The position numbers and the translations under genes are program-made. DNA of 64,000 bases from Salinispora pacifica CNR114 (lineage in GTDB: Bacteria > Actinomycetota > Actinomycetes > Mycobacteriales > Micromonosporaceae), in NCBI RefSeq assembly GCF_000514775.1, contig NZ_AZWO01000023.1, positions 138 to 64,137 on the forward strand, read 5' to 3'. The notes beneath the pieces are model-generated. The model made no database searches. It had not been told where the DNA came from and worked only from the letters and a program-made list of their open reading frames with translations. The first letter of the stretch is position 1, and each line of letters opens with the position of its first letter. Shown here in pieces: positions 1 to 8,047 of the stretch.

Positions 1-510
1 GATGTAGTGGCCGCCGGCGAAGGAGTGGCTCTCGCCGTTGGTGTCGGTGGCGGTGCCGGCGATGTTGGCCACGACGGCGCGGCCGTCGTCGACGGTGCGG
101 ATGATGTCTTCGCGCAGGGTGTCGGTCTGTGTGGTGTCGGCCTCGGGGGTGGAGATCTCGACGCTGCGGTACACGTCGCTGCCGGTTTCGGTGTTCAGCA
201 CCGGGGTGATGTCGTTGATGGAGTCGGTGCCGGACTCGGTGGTGCCCATCCGCTCGGCCATCGAGTAGACGTCGATGTCCTTGTCCTGCACGGACAGGGC
301 GTTGCGGGCGGCGGCGGGGCCGCAGTAGTAGAAGTTCGGCTGGGCCTCGTAGTCGACCGGGAGTACGCGGGTGCCGTCGCGCTGGCTTTGCGCGGTGGGC
401 TGCGCGGTGGGGGCGGCGAAGGCGGCGGTCGCGGGGGCGGCGATGGCGCCACCGGTGGCGATCAGGCCAGCGGCGGTCAGGGCGGTCTTGCGAAGGATGT
501 CGGTACGCAT
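1..510 (-). CDS. Secreted C39-like (papain-fold) peptidase, 3' end beyond window
   Basis: The minus-strand frame is open from an ATG at 510 to the left edge (170 codons, no stop), so the C-terminus is missing. Residues 1-33 look like a signal peptide: RK near the N-terminus, an Ala/Gly-rich core and an AFA-AP cleavage region. The mature part has YYCGPAAA with Cys63, and GGHYI near residue 168, the Cys/His pair expected of C39 or papain-like peptidases. An AAAGG Shine-Dalgarno lies about 12 bases before the ATG. Probably an exported cysteine peptidase or peptidase-like domain protein. Without the C-terminus the Asn/Asp of the triad cannot be checked. Confidence 0.7.
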   Translation of the reverse strand, partial: MRTDILRKTALTAAGLIATGGAIAAPATAAFAAPTAQPTAQSQRDGTRVLPVDYEAQPNFYYCGPAAARNALSVQDKDIDVYSMAERMGTTESGTDSINDITPVLNTETGSDVYRSVEISTPEADTTQTDTLREDIIRTVDDGRAVVANIAGTATDTNGESHSFAGGHYI

Positions 511-907
511 GATGATCGAAGCCTTTCGCTCGGGGGTGCCGCGGACGCGGGGGGCGCCTACGGGTCGGGCGAGGTGGTTCGAGAAGAGATTCGAAAGAGG
601 GGGTTGCGCCCGGCGGGGTGCTACTCGGGCGGCCCGGGGAGGTAACCAACGCCGGCCCGGTGGCATTCCGGGGCGGTCGAACCACCGGCGTCCGGCGGTC
701 CGGCGGGGCGCTCGCGGCTGCCCCGCATGGTTACGCCAGGTATAACCACGGGCCCCCACCACCGATTCCCCGGCGACGGTGACCCGGGCCACCCGACAAG
801 CCGCCCAGAGTGGGCGATAGGTGGCATCTCCCCGCGCGGCCATGCGACCAGACCAGACATCCGGCCCAGGCAGGTGGATCGGTGACACCGTGGCCCCGAG
901 ACCCCGG
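511..907. other. Intergenic region between the C39-like peptidase and GH20 genes
   Basis: About 400 bases with no supportable gene; the small frames here are antisense or GC-skew shadows. It must hold the promoter of the minus-strand peptidase gene (near 511-600) and the 3' flank of the GH20 gene. A weak dyad GGTTA-N9-TAACC lies at about 725-743. No T-rich terminator is seen. Confidence 0.4.
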
Positions 908-2686
908 CTAGGCCGCCCTGGGGCGCGGCGTGGACGCCGCGACCTGCGCCGTCGGCGAATCAGCGGGCGTCGCGGGCCAGGGGACCTCAGCGGAGCGGTG
1001 GAAGGCGATGCCGGCCGCCGTCCAGCGGGGTCCCTGCCCGGCCAGTCGGGTACGAAACGCCGCCCAGTCGTGGTTGGCTCGCGGTGACCAGCCCAGCTCC
1101 GCGATGGCGGGTAGCCGGGGCAGGAGCATGAATTCGATCTCCGCAAGCGAGGTGACCGACTCGGTCCAGAGCGGGGCCTCCACCCCCAACACTGATTCCG
1201 CCGGCACGCCTGTCACCTGGGTCGCCGGGTCCCAGTCGTAGGCCCGCCGGACGTCGATCAGGCCCGCCCAGTCATGTCCGATCGGGGTGTCGGAGGTGTA
1301 CTTCATATCCAGATACGCGCGGTTACCGGGGGAGAGGATCAGCCGGGCGCCGCGGCGGACGGCGTCGGCGGTGGTCGGGTCGATGCCGTCGGTGCCCCAC
1401 CACTGGAGCACCCGTCCCTCGATGTGGGCGGCCGGAGCCAACTGGTGCCAGCCCACCACGGTCTTGCCGAGCTTGGCCACGATGCGTTGCGCCCGTTCCA
1501 CGAATCCGGTGTACACCGCTCCCTTCACCTTGAAGGCCTCATCGCCGCCGATGTGCAGAAACGGCCCGGGGGTACGCGCGGCAACCTCCCCCAGCACGTC
1601 GGCGACGAACTCGTACGTCTGCGGGTTGGTGGGGTCCAGGTAGCTGAAGCCGACCTCGGTGCCGGTGTAGGGCACCGGTGTGGTCCCGGCCGGGGCCAGC
1701 TCCGGGTGGGCGGTCAGCGCGGCGTTGGTGTGCCCCGGAAGGTCGATCTCCGGAACGACGGTGAGGTGCCGCTCGGCCGCGTACGCGACGATTCGTTGGT
1801 AGTCGGCCGGGGTGTACCACCCGCCGGGGGCGCCACCGACCGCCGTGCTTGCGCCGATCGCGGTCAGTCGCGGTCGGGACTCGACCGCGATCCGCCACCC
1901 CTGGTCATCGGTGAGGTGCAGGTGTAGGTGGTTGAGCTTGTAGCGGGCGAGGTGGTCGATTACCCGCAGTACGTCGTCAACCCCGAAGAAGTGCCGGGCC
2001 ACGTCGAGCATGGCGCCCCGGTACGGGAAGCGCGGCCGGTCGAGGATCGATCCACCGGGCAACGTCCAGGTGGCGCGGACCGGCGTGCTGCTCTCGATCG
2101 TGGCCGGTAGAAGCTGGCGCAGGGTTTGGGTGCCGTGGTGGAGCCCGGTCGCGGTGGCGGCGCTGATCCGGACCCCGGTCGGGGTCACGTCGAGTCGGTA
2201 GCCCTCGGGACCGAGCTCGGGCTGCTCGGCGAGGACGAGCGCGATGCCGTCGGTTGGCCCGGCGTGCGGGGCTTCGGCGATCGGGAGCCGATATCCGGTG
2301 GCCGGCCGGAGCAGGTCGGCGAGGCGTTCGGCGACGGCCCGCGCGGCGGGGTCGGGGCTGACCCGCACTCTCGTGTCGGCCGTCAGCGTGAAGTCGGCGC
2401 GGGGCGCCGGGCGGATCTGCTCGGGGGCGGGCACCACGTCGCCCAGTCGGACCGGGGCGGGCGCGAGTCGGGTGCCGGCTTCGTGGGCCGCCAGCCGGGC
2501 CAGCTCGCCCGCTGCCGGCTGGCCAGGTGCCAGCTCGCCCGCTGCCGGCTGGACGGGTGCCGGGGCGGAGCTCGTCGGGGTGTTCGCGTCGCCGTCGGTG
2601 CCCGGCACGGTGCCCGTCGTACCCGAGGTCGCGGGGGCGGGCCGGTGTTCCGGCTGCTGCGGCGAGGTGGCGGGGGTGGGGTGCAC
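908..2686 (-). CDS. Beta-N-acetylhexosaminidase, glycoside hydrolase family 20
   Basis: 592 residues. After a Pro/Ala-rich head (1-95) comes a GH20b-like N-terminal domain (about 95-215), then the GH20 TIM barrel beginning near FPYRGAMLDVARHFF. The catalytic pair is HIGGDEAF, Asp382-Glu383; HLHLTDDQGWR and EIDLPGH are also family hallmarks. It should release terminal GlcNAc/GalNAc from chitin oligomers, wall fragments or glycans. No clear signal peptide or lipobox is seen, so location is uncertain. The GTG start at 2686 has an AAAGG Shine-Dalgarno 7-8 bases upstream. The head carries a perfect 10-residue repeat. A LacI-type operator lies 100 bases upstream. Confidence 0.9.
   Translation of the reverse strand: MHPTPATSPQQPEHRPAPATSGTTGTVPGTDGDANTPTSSAPAPVQPAAGELAPGQPAAGELARLAAHEAGTRLAPAPVRLGDVVPAPEQIRPAPRADFTLTADTRVRVSPDPAARAVAERLADLLRPATGYRLPIAEAPHAGPTDGIALVLAEQPELGPEGYRLDVTPTGVRISAATATGLHHGTQTLRQLLPATIESSTPVRATWTLPGGSILDRPRFPYRGAMLDVARHFFGVDDVLRVIDHLARYKLNHLHLHLTDDQGWRIAVESRPRLTAIGASTAVGGAPGGWYTPADYQRIVAYAAERHLTVVPEIDLPGHTNAALTAHPELAPAGTTPVPYTGTEVGFSYLDPTNPQTYEFVADVLGEVAARTPGPFLHIGGDEAFKVKGAVYTGFVERAQRIVAKLGKTVVGWHQLAPAAHIEGRVLQWWGTDGIDPTTADAVRRGARLILSPGNRAYLDMKYTSDTPIGHDWAGLIDVRRAYDWDPATQVTGVPAESVLGVEAPLWTESVTSLAEIEFMLLPRLPAIAELGWSPRANHDWAAFRTRLAGQGPRWTAAGIAFHRSAEVPWPATPADSPTAQVAASTPRPRAA
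2500..2552 (-). repeat. 30-bp tandem duplication inside the GH20 gene
   Basis: Two copies (about 2501-2522 and 2531-2552) encode QPAAGELAPG followed by QPAAGELA in the low-complexity N-terminal linker. Period 30 bp keeps frame, so it only changes linker length. Confidence 0.8.
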
Positions 2687-2788
2687 GGAGCTGCCTTTCG
2701 GGGGTGTATTCGAGGCGGTTGTGGCAAGGCTTCACCGAGGGCGTCGCATCAAGGGTACGGCGGTACGACGGATGCGTGATCGTGCGCG

Positions 2789-2802
2789 TGGAAGCGTTTC
2801 CA
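2789..2802. promoter_or_regulatory. LacI-family type operator TGGAAGCGTTTCCA
   Basis: A 14-bp near-palindrome with the central CG step typical of LacI/GalR-family operators in actinomycetes (sugar-responsive, CebR-like sites). It lies about 100 bp upstream of the GH20 start, in the 2687-2989 gap shared with divergent ppdK. Expected to couple hexosaminidase expression to a sugar signal. No LacI gene lies in the window. Confidence 0.6.
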
Positions 2803-2989
2803 AATACGGGTACGAACACGGAAAGTGGGGACGACTGTGCCGATTGTCACCGAACGGTCCCTGGGGGTCCGATGTTCGCCTAACCTTCGCCCCACGATCG
2901 GCAGCGTGGCCGCGGACCGGCGGCCGGGCCGCCCGGTGGCAGCTGAAACCTTCGTCAAGTGACACATTCGGCGTGCGTGGGAGGCTCTG

Positions 2990-5722
2990 GTGGCAGCGCA
3001 GGAGACAGTCGATCACAAGTACGTCTATGACTTCGCCGAGGGAAACAAAGACCAGAAGGAGCTCCTCGGCGGCAAGGGCGCCAACCTGGCCGAGATGACC
3101 AACCTCGGCCTGCCGGTGCCGCCCGGCTTCACGATCACCACCTCGGCGTGTCAGGCGTACCTCGCCACCGGTAGCGAACCGGCCGGCCTCGCCGACCAGG
3201 TCGGTTCCCACCTCGACGCCCTGGAACGGGCGATGGGTCGAACCCTCGGCGACCCGGAGGACCCGCTGCTGGTCTCGGTGCGCTCCGGCGCCAAGTTCTC
3301 GATGCCGGGCATGATGGAGACCGTTCTCAACGTCGGCCTCAACGACCGCAGCGTCGTGGGGCTGGCCCGACAGGCCGGCGGCTCGGCGGGCTCCGACTCC
3401 ACCAGCGACAGCGACCGGTTCGCGTGGGACTCCTACCGTCGCCTGATCCAGATGTTCGGCAAGACCGTCTGCGCGGTGCCGGGGGAGGACTTCGAGCACG
3501 CCCTCGACGACGCCAAGCGGGCCAAGGGCAGCGACCTGGACCTGGACCTGACCGCCGACGACCTCCGGGCACTGGTCGACACCTACAAGAAGATCTTCCG
3601 CCGGCACACCGGCCGGGACTTCCCGCAGCAGCCGCGGGAGCAGCTGGACCTCGCGATCCGGGCGGTCTTCGAGTCGTGGAACGCCGAGCGGGCGGTGATC
3701 TACCGCCGGCAGGAGCGACTGCCCGCCGAGGCGGGCACCGCGGTGAACGTGGTCGCCATGGTCTTCGGCAACCTCGGTACGGACTCGGGGACCGGCGTCG
3801 CCTTCACCCGCGACCCGGCCAGCGGGACCCAGGGCATCTACGGCGACTACCTGGCCAACGCGCAGGGCGAGGATGTCGTCTCCGGGATCCGCAACACCGT
3901 GCCGCTGCAGGAGCTGGAGCGGATCGACAAGAAGTCCTACGACGAACTGCTCGACTACATGGCCCGGCTCGAGCGGCACTACAAGGATCTCTGCGACATC
4001 GAGTTCACCATCGAGCGGGGCAAGCTGTGGATGCTCCAGACCCGGGTCGGTAAGCGCACCGCCGCCGCCGCGTTCAACATCGCCGGGCAGCTCGTGGACG
4101 AGGGCCTCATTGACCTGGACGAGGCGCTGCACCGGGTCAACGGTGCTCAGCTCGCCCAGCTGATGTTCCCGCGCTTCAACCTGGACCACGAGTTCCAGCC
4201 GGTCGCCACTGGTATCGGCGCCTCACCGGGCGCGGCCGTCGGCAAGGTGGTCTTCACCTCCGCCCGCGCGGTGGAGCTGGCCGGCCGGGGCGAGGCGGTG
4301 ATCCTGGTCCGCCGGGAGACCAACCCGGACGACCTCAATGGCATGATCGCCGCGCAGGGCATCCTCACCTCGCGCGGCGGTAAGACCAGCCACGCCGCCG
4401 TGGTGGCCCGAGGCATGGGCAAGACCTGTGTCTCCGGCGCCGACCAACTCGACGTGGACATCCCGGCGAAGCGATTCACCGTGGCCGGACAGACCGTTCA
4501 CGAAGGCGACGTGGTGTCGATCGACGGCACCACCGGCAAGGTCTACCTGGGCGAGGTCCCGGTGATGCCGTCCGAGGTGGTGCGGTACTTCGAGGGCACC
4601 CTCGACCCGGAGCAGGCCGACGTACTGGTGCGGGCCGTACACCGGATCATGACCCACGCCGACGACCGGCGGCGGTTGGCCGTGCGGACGAACGCGGACA
4701 CCAAGGCGGACGCGGCGCGGGCCCGGCGTTTCGGCGCGCAGGGGATCGGCCTGTGCCGTACCGAGCACATGTTCCTCGGCGACCGGCGGGAACTGGTCGA
4801 GCGGCTGATCCTCGCCTCCACCGACGCCGATCGGGAGCAGGCGCTGGCCGCGTTGCTGCCGCTGCAACGGGCGGACTTCGTCGAGATCTTCCGCGAGATG
4901 GACGGGCTGCCGGTCACGGTGCGGTTGATCGACCCGCCGCTGCACGAGTTCCTGCCCCCGCTGGAGCAACTCGCGGTCAACGTGGCGGTAGCCCAGGAGC
5001 GGGGCGAGGCCGCGGCCCGGGAAGAGGCGTTGCTGGCCGCCGTTCGGCGGATGCATGAGGAGAACCCGATGCTCGGCCTGCGTGGGGTCCGGCTCGGCCT
5101 GGTCATTCCCGGCCTCTTCGCCATGCAGGTCCGCGCGATCACGGAGGCCGCCGTCGCGGTCGCCGAGTCCGGTGGGTCCGCCTTCCCGGAGATCATGGTC
5201 CCGCTGGTCGGTGCGGTGCAGGAGCTGGAGACGGTACGCACCGAAACGGAGAAGATCATCGCCGAGGTGGTCGGCGGCAGCGGTGTCGAGGTGCTGATCG
5301 GCACGATGATCGAGGTACCGCGAGCGGCGTTGACCGCCGGCGAGATCGCCGAGGCGGCGCAGTTCTTCTCGTTCGGTACCAACGACCTGACCCAGATGGC
5401 GTGGGGCTTCTCCCGCGACGACGTGGAGGGCGCCTTCTTCTGGCGCTATCTTGAGCTGGGCATCTTCGGCATCTCACCGTTCGAGTCGATCGACCGGGAC
5501 GGGGTGGGCCGGTTGGTGCGGATCGCCGCCGAGGAGGGGCGGGCTGCTCGGTCGGAGCTGAAGCTCGGCGTCTGCGGCGAGCACGGCGGTGACCCCGACT
5601 CGGTGCACTTCTTCCATGAGGTTGGGCTGGACTACGTGTCGTGCTCGCCGTTCCGGGTGCCGGTCGCCCGGTTGGAGGCGGGGCGGGCGGCCGTGGAGAC
5701 CGCCGGATCGGACAGCCGCTGA
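2990..5722 (+). CDS. ppdK: Pyruvate, phosphate dikinase
   Basis: 910 residues, the usual length of bacterial PPDK, which interconverts pyruvate + ATP + Pi and PEP + AMP + PPi in the cytoplasm. The order is N-terminal ATP-grasp nucleotide domain (ELLGGKGANLAEM near residue 26), the swivelling phosphohistidine domain (GGKTSHAAVVARG, His468), then the PEP/pyruvate barrel ending with GVCGEHGGD, catalytic Cys862. GTG start at 2990 with GGGAGG six bases upstream. It stands alone, divergent from the GH20 gene; a role in gluconeogenic PEP supply is inferred from the family. Confidence 0.97.
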   Translation: MAAQETVDHKYVYDFAEGNKDQKELLGGKGANLAEMTNLGLPVPPGFTITTSACQAYLATGSEPAGLADQVGSHLDALERAMGRTLGDPEDPLLVSVRSGAKFSMPGMMETVLNVGLNDRSVVGLARQAGGSAGSDSTSDSDRFAWDSYRRLIQMFGKTVCAVPGEDFEHALDDAKRAKGSDLDLDLTADDLRALVDTYKKIFRRHTGRDFPQQPREQLDLAIRAVFESWNAERAVIYRRQERLPAEAGTAVNVVAMVFGNLGTDSGTGVAFTRDPASGTQGIYGDYLANAQGEDVVSGIRNTVPLQELERIDKKSYDELLDYMARLERHYKDLCDIEFTIERGKLWMLQTRVGKRTAAAAFNIAGQLVDEGLIDLDEALHRVNGAQLAQLMFPRFNLDHEFQPVATGIGASPGAAVGKVVFTSARAVELAGRGEAVILVRRETNPDDLNGMIAAQGILTSRGGKTSHAAVVARGMGKTCVSGADQLDVDIPAKRFTVAGQTVHEGDVVSIDGTTGKVYLGEVPVMPSEVVRYFEGTLDPEQADVLVRAVHRIMTHADDRRRLAVRTNADTKADAARARRFGAQGIGLCRTEHMFLGDRRELVERLILASTDADREQALAALLPLQRADFVEIFREMDGLPVTVRLIDPPLHEFLPPLEQLAVNVAVAQERGEAAAREEALLAAVRRMHEENPMLGLRGVRLGLVIPGLFAMQVRAITEAAVAVAESGGSAFPEIMVPLVGAVQELETVRTETEKIIAEVVGGSGVEVLIGTMIEVPRAALTAGEIAEAAQFFSFGTNDLTQMAWGFSRDDVEGAFFWRYLELGIFGISPFESIDRDGVGRLVRIAAEEGRAARSELKLGVCGEHGGDPDSVHFFHEVGLDYVSCSPFRVPVARLEAGRAAVETAGSDSR

Positions 5723-5753
5723 CGTGCCGGGCGGTGGGTGGCCGGCTACCTAC

Positions 5754-5822
5754 CGCCCACCGGTCACCGCCCACGCCGGCGCCCACCGGTCACCGCCCAC
5801 GCCGGGCGCCCACCGGTCACCG
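5754..5822. repeat. Short tandem repeat, 26-bp unit, 2.6 copies
   Basis: Copies at 5754-5779, 5780-5805 and a partial copy at 5807-5822 fill the ppdK-dgt gap. The unit begins CGCCCACCGGTCACCG. It is non-coding and ends 23 bases before the dgt ATG, so copy number could affect the dgt leader. No function is visible. Confidence 0.85.
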
Positions 5823-5845
5823 GCTGGCCGGCGTAACCTGGCGGC

Positions 5846-7111
5846 ATGAATCCGGTCGGCCCGGACCAGCGGCGGTGGGTGGGCGAGCCCGCGAAGGACA
5901 CCGGGCAGGGCCGGTCGGCGTTCGAGCGAGACCGCGCCCGGGTGCTGCACTCGGCGGCCTTCCGGCGGCTTGCCGCCAAGACCCAGGTGCACACGGCCGG
6001 CACCGATGACTTCCTCCGTACCCGGTTGACCCACTCGTTGGAGGTCGCCCAGGTCGCCCGCGAGATGGGCAGCCGGCTCGGCTGCGACCCCGACGTGGTG
6101 GACACCGCCGGGCTCGCCCACGACCTTGGGCACCCGCCGTTCGGGCACAGCGGCGAGGCGGCGCTGGACACCCTCGCCACGACCTGCGGCGGCTTCGAGG
6201 GCAACGCCCAGACGCTGCGCGTGCTCACCCGCCTGGAGGCGAAGGTGATCGGGCCGGACGGCGCCTCCGCCGGGCTGAACCTCACCCGGGCCACCCTCGA
6301 CGCGGTCAGTAAGTATCCGTGGCCGCGCCGGCCGGGAGAGCGCAAGTTCGGCGTGTACGCCGACGATCGCCCGGTCTTCGAGTGGCTGCGCGCCGACGTG
6401 CCAGACGGGCAGCGGTGCCTGGAGGCGCAGGTGATGGACTGGGCCGATGACGTCGCGTACTCGGTGCACGATGTCGAGGACGGCATCCACGGCGGGTACG
6501 TGACGCTGCGTCCGCTGCTGGCCGACGCCGACGAGCGGGCGGCGCTGAGTGCCGATGTCGCGGCGGCCTACTCCAATGAGTCCCCGTCCGACCTCGCTGA
6601 GGTGCTGGTTGAGCTGCTTGCCGACCCGCTGCTCGCGGCGCTGGCCGGCTACGACGGGAGTCATCGGGCGCAGGCCGCACTGAAGGCGACCACCAGCGTG
6701 CTGACCGGTCGCTTCGTCGCCGCCGCGGTGGCGGCCACCCGGCGTCGGTTCGGGCCCGGTCCGCACCGGCGGTACGCCGCCGACCTGGTCGTGCCGCGCG
6801 AGGTCCGGGCTCGGTGCGCCCTTCTCAAGGGCGTCGCCCTGCGGTACGTGCTGCGTCGCCCCGGCTCCGCCGCCCGGCACGAGCGGCAGCGGCAGCTCCT
6901 CGCCGGCCTGGTCGCGGGCTTGGCCGACCGGGCCCCCGACGCGTTGGACGCGGTGTTCGCCCCGTTGTGGCGGGCTGCCGGAGACGATGCGGCCCGGCTG
7001 CGGGTGGTGGTCGATCAGGTGGCGTCGTTGACGGATCCGGCGGCGGTGCAGCGGCATGCCCGGCTCTTTGGTGGCCCGACCGACGCCGTCGGGCAGGTTG
7101 ACTTAGGTTAA
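5846..7111 (+). CDS. dgt: Deoxyguanosinetriphosphate triphosphohydrolase-like protein (HD domain)
   Basis: 421 residues, full length for the actinobacterial dGTPase-like family that hydrolyses dNTPs to deoxynucleosides and triphosphate. The HD metal site is visible: RTRLTHSLEVAQ, then AHDLGHPPFGHSGE (the His-Asp pair). A later D in WADDVAYSVHDVED fits the fourth ligand. In many actinobacteria dgt lies beside dnaG; here a siderophore reductase and a BCCT transporter separate them. Its stop codon is embedded in an iron box serving the next gene. Confidence 0.93.
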   Translation: MNPVGPDQRRWVGEPAKDTGQGRSAFERDRARVLHSAAFRRLAAKTQVHTAGTDDFLRTRLTHSLEVAQVAREMGSRLGCDPDVVDTAGLAHDLGHPPFGHSGEAALDTLATTCGGFEGNAQTLRVLTRLEAKVIGPDGASAGLNLTRATLDAVSKYPWPRRPGERKFGVYADDRPVFEWLRADVPDGQRCLEAQVMDWADDVAYSVHDVEDGIHGGYVTLRPLLADADERAALSADVAAAYSNESPSDLAEVLVELLADPLLAALAGYDGSHRAQAALKATTSVLTGRFVAAAVAATRRRFGPGPHRRYAADLVVPREVRARCALLKGVALRYVLRRPGSAARHERQRQLLAGLVAGLADRAPDALDAVFAPLWRAAGDDAARLRVVVDQVASLTDPAAVQRHARLFGGPTDAVGQVDLG

Positions 7112-7116
7112 CCTAA
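7103..7116. promoter_or_regulatory. Iron box (IdeR/DmdR-type), TTAGGTTAACCTAA
   Basis: A perfect 14-bp palindrome that matches the core of the actinobacterial DtxR/IdeR/DmdR iron box. It spans the dgt stop codon (7109-7111) and ends four bases before the ATG of the siderophore reductase, so iron-loaded repressor should block that gene. The spacing leaves almost no leader. Confidence 0.85.
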
Positions 7117-7120
7117 CCGC

Positions 7121-7954
7121 ATGCCGGATCGTCCAAAGAAGGTCACGTCCACCCGTGTCGTCCGGATCGGACGGCCCACCCCGCACGTCGTTCGGCTGGT
7201 CCTCGGCGGTGCCGAACTGACCGGACTGCCGGTCGGCGAGTTCACCGACCACTACATCAAGATTCTCTTCCCGGTGCCCGGGGCGGTCTACCCGGAGCCG
7301 ATCGACCTGGCCGCGATCCGTCGGGACCTGCCGGCCACGCAGTGGCCACGGCTGCGCGCGTACACCGTACGGGCCTTCGACACTCACGCCGGTGAGCTGA
7401 CCGTGGACGTGGTGTACCACGGCGACGAAGGGCTGGCCGGGCCGTGGGCCGCGGCGTTACGTCCCGGTGACCCGGTGCACTTCCTCGGCCCGGGTGGGGC
7501 GTACGCCCCGAGCCCTGACGCCGACTGGCACCTGCTGGTCGGCGACGAGAGCGCCCTGCCGGCCATCGCCGTCGCCCTGGAACGGCTGCCCGTCGGGGCG
7601 CCGGCCACCGTCCTGGTCGAGACCAGTGGACCGGCCGAGGAACAGCCGCTGCCCAGCCCGGGGCAGGTGCGGCTGACCTGGCTGCACCGGGGGGACCGGC
7701 CGGTTGGCGCGGCGCTGGTCGCGGCGGTCCGGGCGCTGGACTTCCCACCGGGGGTGCACGCCTTCGTACACGGTGAGGCGACCTTCGTCCGGGAGCTGCG
7801 CCGGCTGCTGCGGGGCGAGCGGGGGGTTCCGCGCGAGCGGCTCTCCATCTCCGGCTACTGGCGTCGCGGTGTGGATGACGAGGGCTGGCGGGCCAGCAAG
7901 GCGGAGTGGAACCGCCAGGTCGAGGCCGAGGAGTCCGCCGCCGCCCCAACCTGA
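7121..7954 (+). CDS. Siderophore-interacting FAD/NAD(P)H reductase
   Basis: 277 residues. The layout matches the SIP/ViuB family: an FAD-binding barrel (residues 1-125, RLRAYTVRAFD being the flavin-binding RxYTxR motif) followed by the SIP C-terminal NAD(P)H domain (LLVGDESALPAIAVALE; the SISGYWRRGVDDEGWR end motif). It should reduce ferric siderophores in the cytoplasm to free iron. The perfect iron box at its start codon agrees with iron repression. If transcription starts inside the box, the mRNA would be nearly leaderless; a slightly later start is possible. Confidence 0.93.
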   Translation: MPDRPKKVTSTRVVRIGRPTPHVVRLVLGGAELTGLPVGEFTDHYIKILFPVPGAVYPEPIDLAAIRRDLPATQWPRLRAYTVRAFDTHAGELTVDVVYHGDEGLAGPWAAALRPGDPVHFLGPGGAYAPSPDADWHLLVGDESALPAIAVALERLPVGAPATVLVETSGPAEEQPLPSPGQVRLTWLHRGDRPVGAALVAAVRALDFPPGVHAFVHGEATFVRELRRLLRGERGVPRERLSISGYWRRGVDDEGWRASKAEWNRQVEAEESAAAPT

Positions 7955-8047
7955 CGATTGTTCCCATTTCGCCGCGGCTCCACCCCCGCCACCCGCAGGA
8001 TGACAGAGGGGGGCATCGGTGGACCGGCGGGCAGCGGAGGGGCCAAC

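Noticed and set aside
2732-4189. 485-codon minus-strand open frame
   Set aside because: Antisense of ppdK with no family motif and no ribosome site.
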